The position numbers were made by a program, and so were the translations under genes. From CAIOYC01 sp038327995 (GTDB taxonomy: Bacteria > Pseudomonadota > Alphaproteobacteria > Caulobacterales > Caulobacteraceae), in NCBI GenBank assembly GCA_038327995.1, contig JBBQLP010000007.1, forward strand, positions 11,384-75,383: a stretch of DNA of 64,000 bases, read 5' to 3'. The notes below the pieces were generated by a model that was given only the letters and a program-made list of their open reading frames with translations, was not told the origin of the DNA and made no database searches. Of the stretch, positions 37,765 to 47,516 are shown piece after piece; within the stretch, counting starts at the first letter, position 1, and the number at the start of each line of letters is the position of its first letter.

Positions 37765-38925
37765 TTGACGAGCGTTGTGGAAGCGCTCGGCGCGGGCGTC
37801 TCGGTTCTGGCAGTTGCGGGATTGCTCTACACCGCTATGTCAGGCGTTTTCGTGCTTCGGTTTTTCCGGGGCCCCAGTTCGGCGCCGACGCCCACGCACG
37901 AACATCGGCGTTCGGTCAGCGTGACAGTCATGAAGCCTCTTCACGGCGACGAGCTGGGACTGCGCCAGAACCTCCAAAGCTTCTTCATCCAGACAGGGTT
38001 AGGTCCAGTCGAAATTCTGTTTGGGGTGCAGGACGCCGCCGACCCCGCGCTCAAGGTCATCAAGTCCTTGATCGCCGAACATCCCATCGGCGCGGCGAAG
38101 CTCTGCCTCGATGAGAGGGAACACGGTTACAATCGGAAAGTCTCCAATCTCATCAACATGGCCAGCCTGGCGAGTGGAGAAGTTTTCGTGCTCAGCGACA
38201 GCGATATATCTGCGCCTGCCGACTATCTCTCGCGGGTGCTGCACGCCCTGGTGCAGCCTGGCGTCGGCGTCGTCACCTGTCCCTATTACGGCAAGGGAGA
38301 AGCCGGCTTCTGGTCGCAGATTGCGGCCATGGGGCTCAGCTATCAGTTCTTGCCGAACGTCGTCACCGGAGTCGCCCTCGGCATGGCCAGACCCTGCATG
38401 GGCTCTACCATCGCCTTGCGACGGGAGACGCTGGAGCGGATCGGTGGGTTTGAGCGCTTTCGCAATGTCCTTGCGGACGACTATGCGATCGGCGCCGCGG
38501 TCAGGTTGCTTGGGCTGAAGTCCGTGACGGCGCCGGTGCTGGTGTCGCATAGCTGTACGGAAAAAGCCCTGACTGCGCTTTTCCTGCATGAGCTTCGGTG
38601 GGCCAGGACCGTGAAGGGAGTCGATCCGGCCGGCCACGCGGGCAGTATAGTGACCCACCCGTTGCCTTTGGCGCTGTTGGCGCTGCTGTTGCTCGGCCCG
38701 GAGCCCTTCTCGATCCTGCTCCTCGCCGCTGCTTTTCTCGCCAGGATATGGCTGATGAGCATCGTCGATCAGGCGTCAGGTCAAAGACTGGGCGCTTGGT
38801 GGATCATTCCGATCCGGGATATGCTATCATTTGTGGTGTTCGTGGGGTCCTTCTTCAGCCAGGCTGTTGAATGGCGAGGGGCGAAGTTCCACGTGACGAC
38901 CGACGGCGACCTTAGCCCCCTGTAG
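37765..38925 (+). CDS. hpnI: Hopanoid glycosyltransferase HpnI
   Basis: A 386-residue GT2-family protein resembling ceramide glucosyltransferases. It has an N-terminal membrane helix (about 9-33), then the VSVTVMKPLHGDE and VLSDSDISAPADYL (DxD) segments, the Q/RxxRW-like HELRWARTVKG, and C-terminal helices. HpnI transfers N-acetylglucosamine to bacteriohopanetetrol, the first step towards the cyclitol ether. The start is TTG 37765, with a purine-rich GCGGAATAGAG upstream. It opens the rightward hpnIJKL run. Confidence 0.92.
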   Translation: MTSVVEALGAGVSVLAVAGLLYTAMSGVFVLRFFRGPSSAPTPTHEHRRSVSVTVMKPLHGDELGLRQNLQSFFIQTGLGPVEILFGVQDAADPALKVIKSLIAEHPIGAAKLCLDEREHGYNRKVSNLINMASLASGEVFVLSDSDISAPADYLSRVLHALVQPGVGVVTCPYYGKGEAGFWSQIAAMGLSYQFLPNVVTGVALGMARPCMGSTIALRRETLERIGGFERFRNVLADDYAIGAAVRLLGLKSVTAPVLVSHSCTEKALTALFLHELRWARTVKGVDPAGHAGSIVTHPLPLALLALLLLGPEPFSILLLAAAFLARIWLMSIVDQASGQRLGAWWIIPIRDMLSFVVFVGSFFSQAVEWRGAKFHVTTDGDLSPL

Positions 38926-38932
38926 GACCACC

Positions 38933-40360
38933 ATGCTGCGCAGTCTCTTTCTTCAGGCCCCCTCTTTCGACGGTTACGACGGTGGCGCGGGCGCCCGCTA
39001 CCAGATGAAGCGTGAGGTGAAGTCGTTCTGGTTCCCCACCTGGCTGGCGCAGGCCGCCGCCATGGTGCCGGGCTCCAAGCTGATCGACGCGCCGCCGCAC
39101 AAGACCTCGTTCAAGGACATCGAGGCGGACGTGAAGAGTCATGAGCTGGTCTTCATCCACACATCCACCCCCTCGTTCAAGTCCGACTGCCATACCGTGC
39201 GCTTGATCCGGGCGATCAATCCGACCGCCATGATCGGCTTCATCGGCGCCAAGGTGGCGGTGGAATCGCGCGAGAGCATGGAGGCCTGCCCCGAGCTCGA
39301 TTTCGTCTGCCGCAATGAATACGAGCAGACCGTCAAGGAATTGGCCGAGGGCAAGGACTGGAAGGACATCAGGGGCCTCAGCTACCGCGACGCCACGGGT
39401 AAGATCGTGGCCAATCCCGAGCGCCCCATCGAGATGAACATGGACGTGCTCCCCTCCGTCCTGCCGTTCTACAAGCAGCTCAAGGTCGAGAACTATTTCG
39501 GCGGCTATCTGCTGCACCCCTATATGTCCTGGTACACGGGGCGAGGCTGCAAGAGCCGCTGCACCTTCTGCCTCTGGCCCCAGACCATCGGCGGGCACAA
39601 GTATCGCTACCAGAGCACCGAGCGGGTGGTGGAAGACGTGAAGTACGTGCGGCGGGAGTTTCCGCAGGTGCGCGAGATCTTCTTCGACGACGACACCCTG
39701 ACCGACGACCATGACCGGGTGGAAGAGTTGGCCCGCGCGCTCGGGCCGCTAAAGGTCGTCTGGTCCTGCAACGCCAAGGCGAATGTGCCGAGGAAGACTC
39801 TGGAAGTAATGAAGGCCAATGGCCTGCGCCTCCTGCTCGTCGGCTACGAGAGCGGCAACCAGAAGATACTGCACAACATCAAGAAGGGCCTTCTGATCAC
39901 CGTCGCCAAGCAGTTCGCCAAGGACTGCCACGACCTCGGCATCATTGTGCACGGCACCTTCATCCTCGGCCTGCCCGGCGAGACGCGCGAGACGATCCAA
40001 GAGACCCTCGCCTTCGCCAAGGAGGTCAACCCCCGCACGCTTCAGGTTTCGCTGGCGGCCCCGTATCCCGGCACATTCCTCTACAAGCAGGCGAAGGAGA
40101 ATGGCTGGTTCGCGTCGGACATCGATCTTCTAACCGACGACGGCACCCAGATCGCACCGCTGAGCTACCCCGATCTGGGGCACACGGAAATCTTCAATTC
40201 GGTCGAAGACTTCTACAAGAAGTTCTACTTCCGCCCCTCCAAAATCGTGGAGATCGTCGGCGAGATGCTGACCTCCAAGGATATGCTGGTGCGGCGTCTG
40301 CGCGAGGGGGTGGAGTTCTTCCAGTTCCTGCGCACGCGCGAAGACATGATCGTCTCGTAA
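38933..40360 (+). CDS. hpnJ: Hopanoid radical SAM enzyme HpnJ
   Basis: A 475-residue B12-binding-domain radical SAM protein. The N-terminal cobalamin-type domain (about residues 1-170) precedes the cluster motif C206-x3-C210-x2-C213 (GRGCKSRCTFCLW). HpnJ acts in forming bacteriohopanetetrol cyclitol ether from glucosaminyl bacteriohopanetetrol, probably by ring contraction of the sugar. It begins seven bases after hpnI. The motif, length and position between hpnI and hpnK leave little doubt. Confidence 0.94.
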   Translation: MLRSLFLQAPSFDGYDGGAGARYQMKREVKSFWFPTWLAQAAAMVPGSKLIDAPPHKTSFKDIEADVKSHELVFIHTSTPSFKSDCHTVRLIRAINPTAMIGFIGAKVAVESRESMEACPELDFVCRNEYEQTVKELAEGKDWKDIRGLSYRDATGKIVANPERPIEMNMDVLPSVLPFYKQLKVENYFGGYLLHPYMSWYTGRGCKSRCTFCLWPQTIGGHKYRYQSTERVVEDVKYVRREFPQVREIFFDDDTLTDDHDRVEELARALGPLKVVWSCNAKANVPRKTLEVMKANGLRLLLVGYESGNQKILHNIKKGLLITVAKQFAKDCHDLGIIVHGTFILGLPGETRETIQETLAFAKEVNPRTLQVSLAAPYPGTFLYKQAKENGWFASDIDLLTDDGTQIAPLSYPDLGHTEIFNSVEDFYKKFYFRPSKIVEIVGEMLTSKDMLVRRLREGVEFFQFLRTREDMIVS

Positions 40361-40370
40361 GACCACGCAG

Positions 40371-41210
40371 TTGAAGCGGCTGATCGTCACCGCCGACGAT
40401 TTCGGCGCCGCGGAAGCCGTCAACGAGGCGGTTGAGGAGGCACATCGACACGGCGTCCTCACCTCCGCCAGCCTGATGGTCGCCGCGCCGGGCTGCGCCG
40501 ATGCTGTTGCAAGGGCAAGACGGATGCCGACGCTGCGGGTCGGCCTGCATCTGGTGCTCGTGGAGGGGCGGCCCCTGCTGCCGCCTTCGACGCTGCCCAA
40601 TTTGGTCACAAGCGAGGGCCTGTTCCGCACCGACATGGCGCGAATGGGCGCCGACATCTTCTTCAAGCCTCACGTGCGTCGCCAACTCGCCGCAGAGATC
40701 GAAGCCCAGTTCGATGCTTACCGAGCGACCGGCCTTCCGCTCGATCACGTCAACACCCACAAACACTATCACCTGCACCCCACCATCGCCGGACTGATCA
40801 TCAGGATTGGGCGCCGCTATGGGCTTCGCGCCAGCCGCGCGCCGGTGGAACCTCGCCGGGTGCTGGCCGCAGTCGATCCCGCCGCTACGCCGCCGCCAGC
40901 CTATGCGACTGAGCCTTGGGCGCGGCTTGTGCGGGCGCGCTATCGAAGGGCGGGGATAATGATGGCCGATCAGGTGTTCGGCCTCGCGTGGTCGGGCGCC
41001 ATGACGACCCAGCGGGTGGCGGGGATCATCGAGCGCCTCCCCAACGGCCTAACGGAACTCTATATGCATCCGGCGACCAACGGAGGGTTCGAGGGCGCGG
41101 CCCCCGGCTATCGCTACGCGGAGGAGCTTGCAGCCCTGACGGCGCCCGAGACTCGAGGGGCCGTGCAAAAAAGCGGAGCAATGCTCGGCGGCTTCACGGA
41201 CTTCCTCTAA
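40371..41210 (+). CDS. hpnK: Hopanoid deacetylase HpnK (YdjC/ChbG-like)
   Basis: A 279-residue YdjC-family carbohydrate deacetylase. Metal and catalytic residues are visible in VTADDFGAAEAVN (Asp pair, residues 8-9) and DHVNTHKHYHLHPTI (His residues, about 123-137). HpnK removes the N-acetyl group from GlcNAc-bacteriohopanetetrol, giving glucosaminyl-BHT between HpnI and HpnJ. The start is TTG 40371, 10 bases after the hpnJ stop. The protein has no signal peptide, so it acts on the cytoplasmic face. Confidence 0.92.
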   Translation: MKRLIVTADDFGAAEAVNEAVEEAHRHGVLTSASLMVAAPGCADAVARARRMPTLRVGLHLVLVEGRPLLPPSTLPNLVTSEGLFRTDMARMGADIFFKPHVRRQLAAEIEAQFDAYRATGLPLDHVNTHKHYHLHPTIAGLIIRIGRRYGLRASRAPVEPRRVLAAVDPAATPPPAYATEPWARLVRARYRRAGIMMADQVFGLAWSGAMTTQRVAGIIERLPNGLTELYMHPATNGGFEGAAPGYRYAEELAALTAPETRGAVQKSGAMLGGFTDFL

Positions 41211-41275
41211 AGACAGGCTGGCCGCTTAGGCTTGAGCCCAAGACCGCGCCGCGACCCAGACTACAAGGACCGCCT

Positions 41276-42280
41276 TTGAACCGTCTGAAACTCAGTTTCG
41301 CCGCCGCATTCCTGGTGGGCCTGATCCTCACTGTGGGCGCGGTCGTCTATGTGGGGGCGGGCGATGTTCTGAAGTCGGTCCAACGGATCGGCGTGGTGGG
41401 GTTCCTCGTCTACACCTGCTGTAATTTGCTCGTGTTCATACCTCTCGGTCTGGCGTGGTGGTGCGTGGCGCCGGGGGTCAGCGCGCGGCGCGCCATGCTG
41501 TTCCCCTGGGGACGACTCGTGCGCGAGGGGGCCTCCGACGTCCTGCCGTTCTCGCAGCTCGGCGGGCTTGTGGTGGGACTGCGCGCGGTGCAGCAGCGGG
41601 GGGTATCCGAGGCATTGGCGATCGCCTCCCAGATTGTCGATCTATCGACCGAAATGGCGTCGCAACTTGTCTACACCCTGTTTGGCGCCGCGATGCTGAC
41701 GGCGATGTTGTTCCACGCCTCGCAAGCCAGAACCCTGCTCTGGACCACGCTCTTGGCCCTCTTGGTCGGCTCGGCCGTTCTGGGCGCGATCTATCTTCTC
41801 CAGGGCAAAGGGCTTGATCTGATCGCTTCGGTGCTCGGGCGCTGGATCTCCAACACGCGAGATCGCACGGACGCAGTGAAGGCCCTTTTGAAGGACATCT
41901 ACGCCCGGCCCCGTCGCCTTGCGGCAGGGTTTGCGTTTCATGCGCTAAGCTGGGTGCTGAGCGGCACAGGCTCCTGGATCGCGTTTTCCTTCATTGGCGT
42001 ACATATCGACCTGTGGAAGGTTCTGACCCTGGAAAGCCTGATGGCGGCGGTGCGCGCGGTGGCCTTCATGACGCCGGGCGCGCTGGGCTTTCAGGAAGGC
42101 GCCTATGTCCTGACCGCGCCGTTGTTTGGTCTCCCGGCAGAGACCGCGCTCACCCTGTCGCTCCTGAAGCGCGCCAAGGATATCGTGATCGGCGCCCCTG
42201 CGGTGCTGGCGTGGCAGTATGTGGAAGTCGCGATGAAGAAGCGCCACGGCGACCCCGCTGAAACACCGGCCTCGTCATGA
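41276..42280 (+). CDS. hpnL: HpnL-like membrane protein (lysylphosphatidylglycerol synthase TM domain family)
   Basis: A 334-residue polytopic membrane protein with about eight hydrophobic helices, from the UPF0104/LPG-synthase transmembrane family. Recognisable parts are the opening KLSFAAAFLVGLILTVGAVVYVGA, and EGASDVLPFSQLGGLVVGLRA and TPGALGFQEGAYVLTAPLFGLP. HpnL is named for its place in hopanoid clusters; its activity is unproven, though flipping or transfer of a modified hopanoid is a reasonable guess. The TTG start at 41276 is chosen because homology begins there; a longer frame opens upstream inside hpnK. Confidence 0.88.
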   Translation: MNRLKLSFAAAFLVGLILTVGAVVYVGAGDVLKSVQRIGVVGFLVYTCCNLLVFIPLGLAWWCVAPGVSARRAMLFPWGRLVREGASDVLPFSQLGGLVVGLRAVQQRGVSEALAIASQIVDLSTEMASQLVYTLFGAAMLTAMLFHASQARTLLWTTLLALLVGSAVLGAIYLLQGKGLDLIASVLGRWISNTRDRTDAVKALLKDIYARPRRLAAGFAFHALSWVLSGTGSWIAFSFIGVHIDLWKVLTLESLMAAVRAVAFMTPGALGFQEGAYVLTAPLFGLPAETALTLSLLKRAKDIVIGAPAVLAWQYVEVAMKKRHGDPAETPASS

Positions 42281-42284
42281 GGCG

Positions 42285-43358
42285 ATGATGAACACGCCCG
42301 CACAAGAACCGTCGCTGACCTCGCTGGCGCATGGGGGTGGGTGCGGGTGCAAGATCGCGCCATCCGTTTTGCGCGAGATTCTCGCTGGTATGCCGTCGGC
42401 TGCCCCCTTTGGTAGTTTGCTTGTCGGCGCGGAGACCTCCGACGACGCAGCGGTCTGGAAGCTGAACGCGGAACAGGCGCTGGTCGCCACCACAGACTTC
42501 TTCATGCCTATCGTCGACGACCCGTTCGAGTTCGGGCGTATCGCCGCCACGAACGCCCTGTCCGACGTCTACGCCATGGGGGGAACGCCCATTCTGGCGC
42601 TGGCCATCGTGGGAATGCCGGTGAATGTGCTGTCGATGGCGACCATTCGCCTGATCCTGGAAGGAGGAGCTTCGGTCTGTGCAGCGGCGGGAATCCCCAT
42701 CGCGGGGGGCCATTCCATCGACAGCGTCGAGCCGATCTATGGCCTGGTGGCGCTGGGCCTGGTTCACCCGGACAAGGTCTTGACGAACCGAACCGCCAAG
42801 GCGGGCGATGTCCTGATCCTCACCAAGCCGCTGGGCGTAGGCGTATTCAGCGCGGCGTTGAAACAGGGCAGACTGGACGCCGCAGGCTATGCCGCCATGA
42901 TCGCCTCGACCACTCAGTTGAACGCGGTGGGCAAGGATCTGGCGGGCAGGGGGGGCGTGAAAGCGGTCACGGACGTGACGGGATTCGGACTGCTCGGACA
43001 CGCGCTGGAAATGGCTGTCGGTTCCGGCGTCGAGGTCGTGATCGACGCCGACGCCGCGCCGTTCTGGCCGGGGGCGGAGAAACTCGCGCAGGACGGGGTT
43101 CGCACGGGCGCTTCGGGACGCAACTGGACCAGCATCGCCGCCTCAACGACGCTTCCCCCGGCTTTCTCGGAGTGGCGCAGGGACCTGTTGTGCGACCCGC
43201 AAACTAGCGGAGGTCTTCTGGTCGCGGCGGCGTCCACCGAAGCCGATGCGGTGCTGGCGTTCATTCGCAGATCGGGTTTCGATCATTCCTGCCGGGTAGG
43301 CGTGGTGCAGAAGGGGCCGGGGCGGGTTCGCGTGATCTCCTCGGCCGCCGGACGATGA
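42285..43358 (+). CDS. selD: Selenide, water dikinase (selenophosphate synthase), Cys form
   Basis: A 357-residue SelD. The catalytic loop is LAHGGGCGCK, with TGC (Cys) at the position that is Sec in some homologues and the essential Lys three residues on. ATP-binding AIR-synthase-like segments follow (DDAAVWKLNAEQALVATTDFF and VTDVTGFGLLGHALEMA). It makes selenophosphate from selenide and ATP. It begins five bases after hpnL and overlaps selU (ATGA). No selA, selB or tRNA-Sec is in the window, so the local use is tRNA selenouridine. Confidence 0.96.
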   Translation: MMNTPAQEPSLTSLAHGGGCGCKIAPSVLREILAGMPSAAPFGSLLVGAETSDDAAVWKLNAEQALVATTDFFMPIVDDPFEFGRIAATNALSDVYAMGGTPILALAIVGMPVNVLSMATIRLILEGGASVCAAAGIPIAGGHSIDSVEPIYGLVALGLVHPDKVLTNRTAKAGDVLILTKPLGVGVFSAALKQGRLDAAGYAAMIASTTQLNAVGKDLAGRGGVKAVTDVTGFGLLGHALEMAVGSGVEVVIDADAAPFWPGAEKLAQDGVRTGASGRNWTSIAASTTLPPAFSEWRRDLLCDPQTSGGLLVAAASTEADAVLAFIRRSGFDHSCRVGVVQKGPGRVRVISSAAGR

Positions 43359-44410
43359 TCGAGACCGCCCTCACCGCCGATCCAGCGACGATCAGAGGGT
43401 TCGACGAGGTTATCGACGTGCGCACCCCGGCCGAGTTCGCGGAGGACCATGTACCGGGCGCCGTCAACCTGCCTGTGCTGAATGACGCCGAGCGCGCCGA
43501 GATCGGGACGATCTACGTCCAGCAGTCCAAGTTCCTGGCCAGACGGATGGGCGCGGCCCTGGTGTCGCGCAACATAGCCGATCATTTGCTGGGGCCGCTG
43601 GCCGGAAAGGGCGGCGGCTATCATCCGCTGATCTACTGCTGGCGCGGTGGGCAGCGGTCGTCGGCGATGGCGACGGTGATGTCGCAGGTGGGATGGCGCG
43701 TCGGGTTGCTGCAAGGTGGGTATCGCACCTACCGACGCCACGTAACGGCGACGCTCTACGACGCCCAAAGCCCTCTCAGTGTCGTGCTGCTGACGGGCGG
43801 CACGGGGTCGGGGAAGACCGTGATGCTGGGCTTACTGGCGAAGCGCGGGGTTCAAACCCTCGATCTCGAAGCCCTTGCCGTTCACCGGGGCTCGCTGTTC
43901 GGTGCTTACGGACCCACAGCCCAACCCAGTCAGAAGATGTTCGAGTCCCGGTTGCTCGCTGCCATGGAGCGGCTCGACCCTGCCTTGCCCACCGTCGTCG
44001 AGGCTGAGTCCAGCCGCATCGGCAATCTTTTCATTCCGCCCACCCTGTGGACGGCCATGTCTGAAGCCCGGTTTCTGGAAATGCACGTTCCCGCAGCGGC
44101 GCGAGCGCGTCATGTGGTCGAGACCTGCCGCGACATTGCTGAAGACGCCCCAGCGCTCATGGCGGCTCTGACGAAACTGCCCCGGCATCACAGCGGGGAA
44201 GTGCGAAGCGCTTGGGCGTCGATGGCGCGGGAGGAACGGATCGAGGAACTGGCGCTGCAGCTTATCGAAGCCCACTACGATCCGGCCTATCGGCGCTCTG
44301 GCGAGCGGCCTCCGGAGCGCAAAATCGGCGACCTGCATCTGGCCGGTCTCACCGAGGGCGAGCAGGAACGCGCTGCGGATCAGGCGGCGATCTTGCTCGG
44401 GCGATTGTAG
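43355..44410 (+). CDS. selU: tRNA 2-selenouridine synthase (SelU/MnmH)
   Basis: A 351-residue protein with an N-terminal rhodanese domain (catalytic C95 in IYCWRGGQRSSAMA) and a C-terminal P-loop domain (Walker A GGTGSGKT at about residues 148-155). SelU geranylates and then selenates 2-thiouridine at the wobble position of tRNAs for Lys, Glu and Gln. It uses selenophosphate and geranyl diphosphate, so it draws on both its selD partner and the isoprenoid pathway encoded nearby. Its start is translationally coupled to selD. Confidence 0.95.
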   Translation: MIETALTADPATIRGFDEVIDVRTPAEFAEDHVPGAVNLPVLNDAERAEIGTIYVQQSKFLARRMGAALVSRNIADHLLGPLAGKGGGYHPLIYCWRGGQRSSAMATVMSQVGWRVGLLQGGYRTYRRHVTATLYDAQSPLSVVLLTGGTGSGKTVMLGLLAKRGVQTLDLEALAVHRGSLFGAYGPTAQPSQKMFESRLLAAMERLDPALPTVVEAESSRIGNLFIPPTLWTAMSEARFLEMHVPAAARARHVVETCRDIAEDAPALMAALTKLPRHHSGEVRSAWASMAREERIEELALQLIEAHYDPAYRRSGERPPERKIGDLHLAGLTEGEQERAADQAAILLGRL

Positions 44411-44509
44411 AGTCTCAGAGACGATTGCAAACGTCACGACGGGCTTTCAATATCCGTTCGCCGCGCCGCCAGGCGCAGGTTCTCGCCCCTCCAGAGATCG
44501 GTTGAAGCT

Positions 44510-47419
44510 ATGCGATTGTGCGCCCTGGTCTTCGCAAGTCTGATCTGCGCTGGCGCCGCTGTAGCCAGCACGGCGAGACCGGGGTCTCTGCCTACCGGCC
44601 AGACAGCGACCCCGACCGCTGCGTCCGGGGCCATCTTCCAGAGCCTCAATCCGGACCTTCCCGGTCTGCCCGGCTTTGTCGCGGGTCAGGCCTCGGCGAT
44701 GGCGCTTTCGCCCGACGGGCGCACCCTTCTGATCCTGACCAGCGGTTACAACCGCAACTCGGGACCTGACGGCAAGATCGTGCCCGGCTTCTCCATGGAA
44801 TATGTGTTCGTCTACGATGTTTCTGAACCTGCGCCGCGCAAGGTTCAGGTGCTGCAGATCGCCAACACCTTCCTGGGGCTGGCGTGGGCGCCGTCGGGAC
44901 AGCGCTTCTATGTGTCCGGAGGGGTGGACGATGTGGTGCTGGAATACGGTAGTGGCTCGGCGGGCTTCGAGCCGGGCCGTCGCTTCGTGCTTGGCCACAA
45001 GACCGGCCTCGGCATCTTGGCCAAGCCCGAAACCGCGGGTCTGGCCATCAGCCCGGACGGCAGGCGACTGCTCGCCGCCAACTATCAGAACGACTCGGTC
45101 AGTCTGATCGACCTCGAAGCGGGCAAGGTTGTGGCCGAGCAGGACCTGCGCCCCGGCGTGATAAACCCGGGGGTCGGGCCGCGCCCCGGCGGCACCTTCC
45201 CGAAAGCGCTCATCTGGACCTCCAACACCCAGGCGATGGTGGCTGTCCAGCGGGACCGGGAACTGGTGGCGCTCAAGATTGGCGAAGGCGCTATCAGCGT
45301 CGGCGCCCGCCTGAAGCTTCGAGGGCAGCCGGTCGCGCTTGCGGTCAATCGCGCAGGCTCACGCCTGTTTGCAGCTTTGGACAATTCAGACGGGTTGGCG
45401 GTGGTGGACCCGCGCGATCAGAGACTGCTGGAAGCCATATCCACCGCCGCCCCGCGCGCCATTCTGCCGAACGCTGGGCGTCTTGGCGGCGCAGGGTCCA
45501 ACGCCATCGCCCTTACGCCCGACGAGCAGACGGCGCTGGTCAGCAACGGTGGGCAAAATGCGGTCGCCGTCGTGCGGCTGGACGATCTTGCGACCGGAAA
45601 CTCGGTCGTGGTGAAACGGGCGCCGGGCAATCACGGCATGGACGACGGTGAGGATGACGCGCCGCGCCACGCAGGCTCGCAGGTGATCGGTCTCATCCCC
45701 ACCGGGTGGTATCCGACAGCGGTGGTCGCCTCCAAGGATGGCGAGCACCTCTATATCGTCAACGCCAAGAGCGATCCCGGCCCCAATCCCAAGGCCTGCC
45801 GGAACACCTACAACACCAAAGGAAAGGGCGATTGTCCCGGCGCGAACCAGTATGTCTGGCAACTCGAAAAGGCGGGCTTTCTAACCCTGCCGACGCCTGC
45901 GCCCTCCGAACTCGGACGCCTGACCAGGCAGGTCGCCGCGAACAATGGCTACATCGAGCGCACCGGCGAGGCCCGCGACCGGGCGATGATGGCCTTCCTG
46001 CGCGCTCACATCCGCCACGTGGTCTATGTGGTTAAAGAGAACCGCACCTACGACCAGATCCTCGGCGACCTGGAGGTCGGCAATGGCGATCCGAAGCTGG
46101 CGCTGCTGGGAAGCGCCCTGACGCCCAATCATCACGCCTTGGCGCGCCGGTTCGTCACCCTCGACAACTTCCTCGACAGCGGCGAGAGCAGCAACACAGG
46201 CTGGAACTGGACCACGGCAGCCCGAACCACCGACTTTACCGAAAGGGAAGCGCCGGTGAACTACTCCGCGCGGGGGCTGCAGTACGATCAGGAGGGCGGC
46301 AACCGGAACGTCAATGTCGGTTTCAAGACCGCTGCCGAACGCGTCGCCGCCAATCCCGCTACGCCCGCCGATCCAAACCTTCTCAGTGGCGATGCCGATG
46401 TGGCCGCGCCCGACGGTGCAAACGCTGACGCCGGACATGGCTACCTGTGGGACGGAGCGCTGAAGGCGGGGCTTACGATCCGCAACTGGGGCTTCTACGG
46501 CGATCTGTCCCGCTATTACGAGGAGGGCGGCGGCGGATTAATCCCCCTCGAACGCGATCCCTATGCGAAGAAATTGCAAGTCTTCTTCACCACCAAGCCC
46601 GCCTTGCGCCCTTATACGGATCCCTACTATCGGGGCTTCGATCAGGCGTTTCCCGATTATTGGCGCTTCAAGGAATGGGAGCGGGAGTTCGCCGGTTTCG
46701 AGGCGGTCGGCCGGGCGCCGAACCTGATGCTGATACGCCTGCCACATGATCATTTCGGGTCGTTCGACAAAGGCATCGACGGGGTGAACACCGTCGAAAC
46801 GGAGATCGCGGACAACGACTACGCTCTCGGACTGATGGTGCAGAAGATCGCCAGGAGCCGCTTCGCCAAGAACACTCTGGTGTTCGTGATCGAGGACGAT
46901 GCGCAAGACGGCGCCGACCACGTGAGCGCCCACCGCTCCATCGCCCTGATCACTGGCCCCTACGTGAAACAGCACGCGGTGGTCTCCACCCGCTACACCA
47001 CGGTCAATTTCTTGCGGACCATCGAAGATGTGCTGGGGATCAAGCCCCTCAATCTGAACGACGCCATGGCTCGGCCAATGACCGATGTTTTCAACCGAGC
47101 GGCGCCCAACTGGACGTTCGCCGCCGAGCCTGCGGACGTTCTGGCGACGACAGGCCTGCCGATCCCCCGAAGTCAGCGCGCGAAACTCCGTCGTCTCGGC
47201 GCCTTGCGGACGGCGGCCTACTGGTCAAAGGCTATGGCCGGACAGGATTTCCGCACCGAAGACAAGCTGGACACCGCCGCGTTCAACCGCGCCCTCCGTC
47301 TCGGCTTGGCTCCAGAGATCAGGACGCAGCCGGGTTCCGAACGCCTAACGCCAGCGACCCGGTCTATGGTGCAAAAAGGCAACGACGCGTCCAACGTGTC
47401 TCAAAACTCTTCGAAATAG
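44510..47419 (+). CDS. Secreted bifunctional YncE-like beta-propeller/phosphoesterase protein
   Basis: A 969-residue exported protein. The signal peptide is about residues 1-20 (LCALVFASLICAGAAVAS). An N-terminal YncE/YVTN-type beta-propeller covers about 50-430 (repeats such as SPDGRTLLILTSG, SPDGRRLLAANYQNDSVSLID). An alkaline-phosphatase-superfamily phosphoesterase domain begins near 505 with VVYVVKENRTYDQILGDL and includes LDNFLDSGESSNTGWNW, VFVIEDDAQDGADHVSAHR. Such proteins are predicted periplasmic or surface phosphohydrolases of unknown substrate. A TonB-dependent receptor follows 97 bases downstream, suggesting nutrient release and uptake. Confidence 0.9.
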   Translation: MRLCALVFASLICAGAAVASTARPGSLPTGQTATPTAASGAIFQSLNPDLPGLPGFVAGQASAMALSPDGRTLLILTSGYNRNSGPDGKIVPGFSMEYVFVYDVSEPAPRKVQVLQIANTFLGLAWAPSGQRFYVSGGVDDVVLEYGSGSAGFEPGRRFVLGHKTGLGILAKPETAGLAISPDGRRLLAANYQNDSVSLIDLEAGKVVAEQDLRPGVINPGVGPRPGGTFPKALIWTSNTQAMVAVQRDRELVALKIGEGAISVGARLKLRGQPVALAVNRAGSRLFAALDNSDGLAVVDPRDQRLLEAISTAAPRAILPNAGRLGGAGSNAIALTPDEQTALVSNGGQNAVAVVRLDDLATGNSVVVKRAPGNHGMDDGEDDAPRHAGSQVIGLIPTGWYPTAVVASKDGEHLYIVNAKSDPGPNPKACRNTYNTKGKGDCPGANQYVWQLEKAGFLTLPTPAPSELGRLTRQVAANNGYIERTGEARDRAMMAFLRAHIRHVVYVVKENRTYDQILGDLEVGNGDPKLALLGSALTPNHHALARRFVTLDNFLDSGESSNTGWNWTTAARTTDFTEREAPVNYSARGLQYDQEGGNRNVNVGFKTAAERVAANPATPADPNLLSGDADVAAPDGANADAGHGYLWDGALKAGLTIRNWGFYGDLSRYYEEGGGGLIPLERDPYAKKLQVFFTTKPALRPYTDPYYRGFDQAFPDYWRFKEWEREFAGFEAVGRAPNLMLIRLPHDHFGSFDKGIDGVNTVETEIADNDYALGLMVQKIARSRFAKNTLVFVIEDDAQDGADHVSAHRSIALITGPYVKQHAVVSTRYTTVNFLRTIEDVLGIKPLNLNDAMARPMTDVFNRAAPNWTFAAEPADVLATTGLPIPRSQRAKLRRLGALRTAAYWSKAMAGQDFRTEDKLDTAAFNRALRLGLAPEIRTQPGSERLTPATRSMVQKGNDASNVSQNSSK

Positions 47420-47516
47420 ATTGCAAATAGGGCGATCTTTCGGGATTTGTGGCGGATTAGCGACTGGAATGTAGCGATTCCATGATCGTGTTCTGACTGT
47501 CCTGGGGATATTCTTC

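Noticed and set aside
42285..43358. Selenocysteine codon in selD
   Set aside because: The catalytic-loop codon is TGC (Cys), not TGA, so no SECIS or recoding is needed.
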